DNA of 5,930 nucleotides from positions 1 to 5,930 of the forward strand of contig JAFVWD010000163.1 of NCBI GenBank assembly GCA_017501865.1. Direction: 5' to 3'. This stretch comes from Clostridia bacterium (GTDB lineage: Bacteria; Bacillota; Clostridia; Oscillospirales; Acutalibacteraceae). The first letter of the stretch is position 1. Every line of letters starts with the position of its first letter. Below, piece by piece: positions 5,098-5,930 of this stretch. The position numbers were made by a program, and so were the translations under genes. The notes under the pieces were generated by a model. That model was not told where the DNA came from. It saw nothing but the letters and a program-made list of their open reading frames with translations, and made no database searches.

Positions 5098-5135
5098 GGA
5101 GCTGAAAAAACTTTGTTTTTTCAGCCCCTTTTCTT
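5098..5135 (+). terminator. Terminator of the GH78-like gene
   Basis: GCTGAAAAAA (5101-5110) pairs with TTTTTTCAGC (5116-5125) across CTTTG. It is extended by GG/CC (5098-5099 with 5127-5128) around an A-C mismatch, and followed by TTTTCTTTG. It lies 35 bases after the stop codon. On the minus strand the trailing T-run is weak, so it is probably only partly effective for the convergent gene. Confidence 0.88.
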
Positions 5136-5200
5136 TGTTTTATTTATATAATTCTTTACACCCTATTAAGTTTCGACCACAAATCATCCTACACTTAGAC

Positions 5201-5227
5201 TTGGAATATTTGGAATTATTGGAAACG
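5201..5227. repeat. Three 9-bp tandem repeats (TTGGAA plus three bases)
   Basis: TTGGAA begins at 5201, 5210 and 5219, an exact 9-base period, in the space between the two convergent genes. There is no start codon or ribosome site nearby and its role is unknown. No clear terminator for the minus-strand gene is visible between 5129 and 5273. Confidence 0.5.
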
Positions 5228-5273
5228 TTGTTGTGAAATAGCATTTACAACCCTGCTTTTGATTTTTCTACAA

Positions 5274-5930
5274 TTAAAGAAGAACCTCTTTTCCTTTTTG
5301 TGCAGATTCATATATTGCGCAGAGAATTTTAATCATATCTACACCCTGAGAAGGCTTGAATACCGGTTCTGCGCCCTCGGTAATAACATCAATAAAATTG
5401 CGGATATTTTTCTTATGTCCGTTTGTATCTATGTTACCTCTCGGAATAACATCAAGAAGCTGACCGTCTTCCTCAGTAAAAAATTCAACTTCATTTTCTT
5501 CCCATTTAAGAGCGGCTTTTGTACCTCTGAGTTCAACGTAACGCGTTTCAGCCTTAATATTTGAAGCCCAACTGAATTCTATCTGAAGAACAGCACCGTT
5601 GTCAAAACGAATCATACCCATAGCAAGATCTTCAACGTCAAATGTGCCCTCTGAATTTGCATCACCGAACTTTGAATTTTCAGAATCACTTGTGTCGTTA
5701 TCAGCAAATTTTGTATATGTACTCGCACTTACAGCAACAGGTGTCGGATTTCCCATAAGCCACACAGCAAGGTCTATCATATGAACACCAAGGTCAATAA
5801 GCGGACCTCCGCCTGACTGCTCTTTTGTTGTAAACCAGCCACCTTTACCCGGTATGCCTCTGCGTCTTTGCCAACCGCAACGACCGCAGTAAATTTCGCC
5901 CATTCTTCCGTCTTCAACAAATTTCTTTGC
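5274..5930 (-). CDS. Gfo/Idh/MocA family oxidoreductase, C-terminal part (5' end outside window)
   Basis: The minus-strand frame enters at the right edge and stops with TAA at 5276-5274, showing 218 residues. The visible part begins AKKFVEDGRMGEIYCGRCG, the usual passage from the NAD(P)-binding half into the second domain. The methionine at 5903-5901 is therefore internal. EQSGGGPLIDLGVHMIDLAVW contains the family signature G-G-G-x-L-x-D-x-G-x-H-x-x-D with Asp46 and His50 of the fragment, the substrate/catalytic-site region. VEDLAMGMIRFDNGAVLQIEFSW and YVELRGTKAAL are the large open beta-sheet of the C-terminal domain. The cofactor-binding GxGxxG is outside the window. Members oxidise or reduce sugars, inositols or sugar derivatives, often beside glycoside hydrolases, which fits this context. 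The exact substrate cannot be read. It converges on the GH78-like gene with a 211-base gap. Confidence 0.92.
   Translation of the reverse strand, partial: AKKFVEDGRMGEIYCGRCGWQRRRGIPGKGGWFTTKEQSGGGPLIDLGVHMIDLAVWLMGNPTPVAVSASTYTKFADNDTSDSENSKFGDANSEGTFDVEDLAMGMIRFDNGAVLQIEFSWASNIKAETRYVELRGTKAALKWEENEVEFFTEEDGQLLDVIPRGNIDTNGHKKNIRNFIDVITEGAEPVFKPSQGVDMIKILCAIYESAQKGKEVLL

Noticed and set aside
5259..5564. Plus-strand open frame of 101 codons
   Set aside because: It is antisense to the clearly conserved Gfo/Idh/MocA gene and has no ribosome site.

Overview
The window looks like chromosome from a low-GC, gut-type Clostridia (Oscillospirales/Ruminococcaceae-like). This is inferred from AT-rich coding DNA, strong AGGGGGA ribosome sites, TTGACA/TATAAT promoters, hairpin-plus-U terminators, short lipoproteins with a Clostridia flavour, and plant-glycan hydrolases. 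No marker gene fixes the genus.

Layout. (1) 1-470: C-terminal end of a GH127-type beta-L-arabinofuranosidase, closed by a clear terminator at 501-539. (2) 540-1298: a gene-poor, hairpin-rich tRNA locus. A consensus promoter (744-772) leads into a broken tRNA-Pro copy (842-997) whose D-loop is interrupted by a GC-rich insert. An intact tRNA-Pro(CGG) follows (1036-1112) with its own terminator, then a detached tRNA 3' end (ending 1261) with a second terminator. (3) 1319-3173: four small genes. The first is a lipoprotein with its own promoter and terminator. The others form a probable three-gene operon: a 3-TM protein, a short DUF6054-like protein and a second lipoprotein. (4) 3174-3477: hairpin-rich DNA ending in a second detached tRNA 3' end with a third terminator. 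(5) 3532-5062: a cytoplasmic GH78-like alpha-L-rhamnosidase with its own promoter and terminator. (6) 5274-5930, minus strand: C-terminal part of a Gfo/Idh/MocA sugar oxidoreductase, convergent with the rhamnosidase-like gene.

The outer genes fit one theme, use of arabinose/rhamnose-decorated plant polysaccharides: GH127 and GH78-type hydrolases plus a sugar dehydrogenase-type enzyme. Between them lies a block bounded by a 59-bp direct repeat (1208-1266 and 3384-3442, one mismatch). Each repeat contains the last 21 bases of the tRNA-Pro gene including CCA, preceded by the same 28-base two-hairpin insertion in the T-loop.

This resembles the footprint of integration at a tRNA gene, or a tRNA-derived palindromic repeat family, carrying four small genes of unknown function. 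No integrase, transposase, nuclease or defence gene is visible, so mobility is a hypothesis. The repeated, loop-interrupted tRNA-Pro pieces are the most unusual thing in the window.
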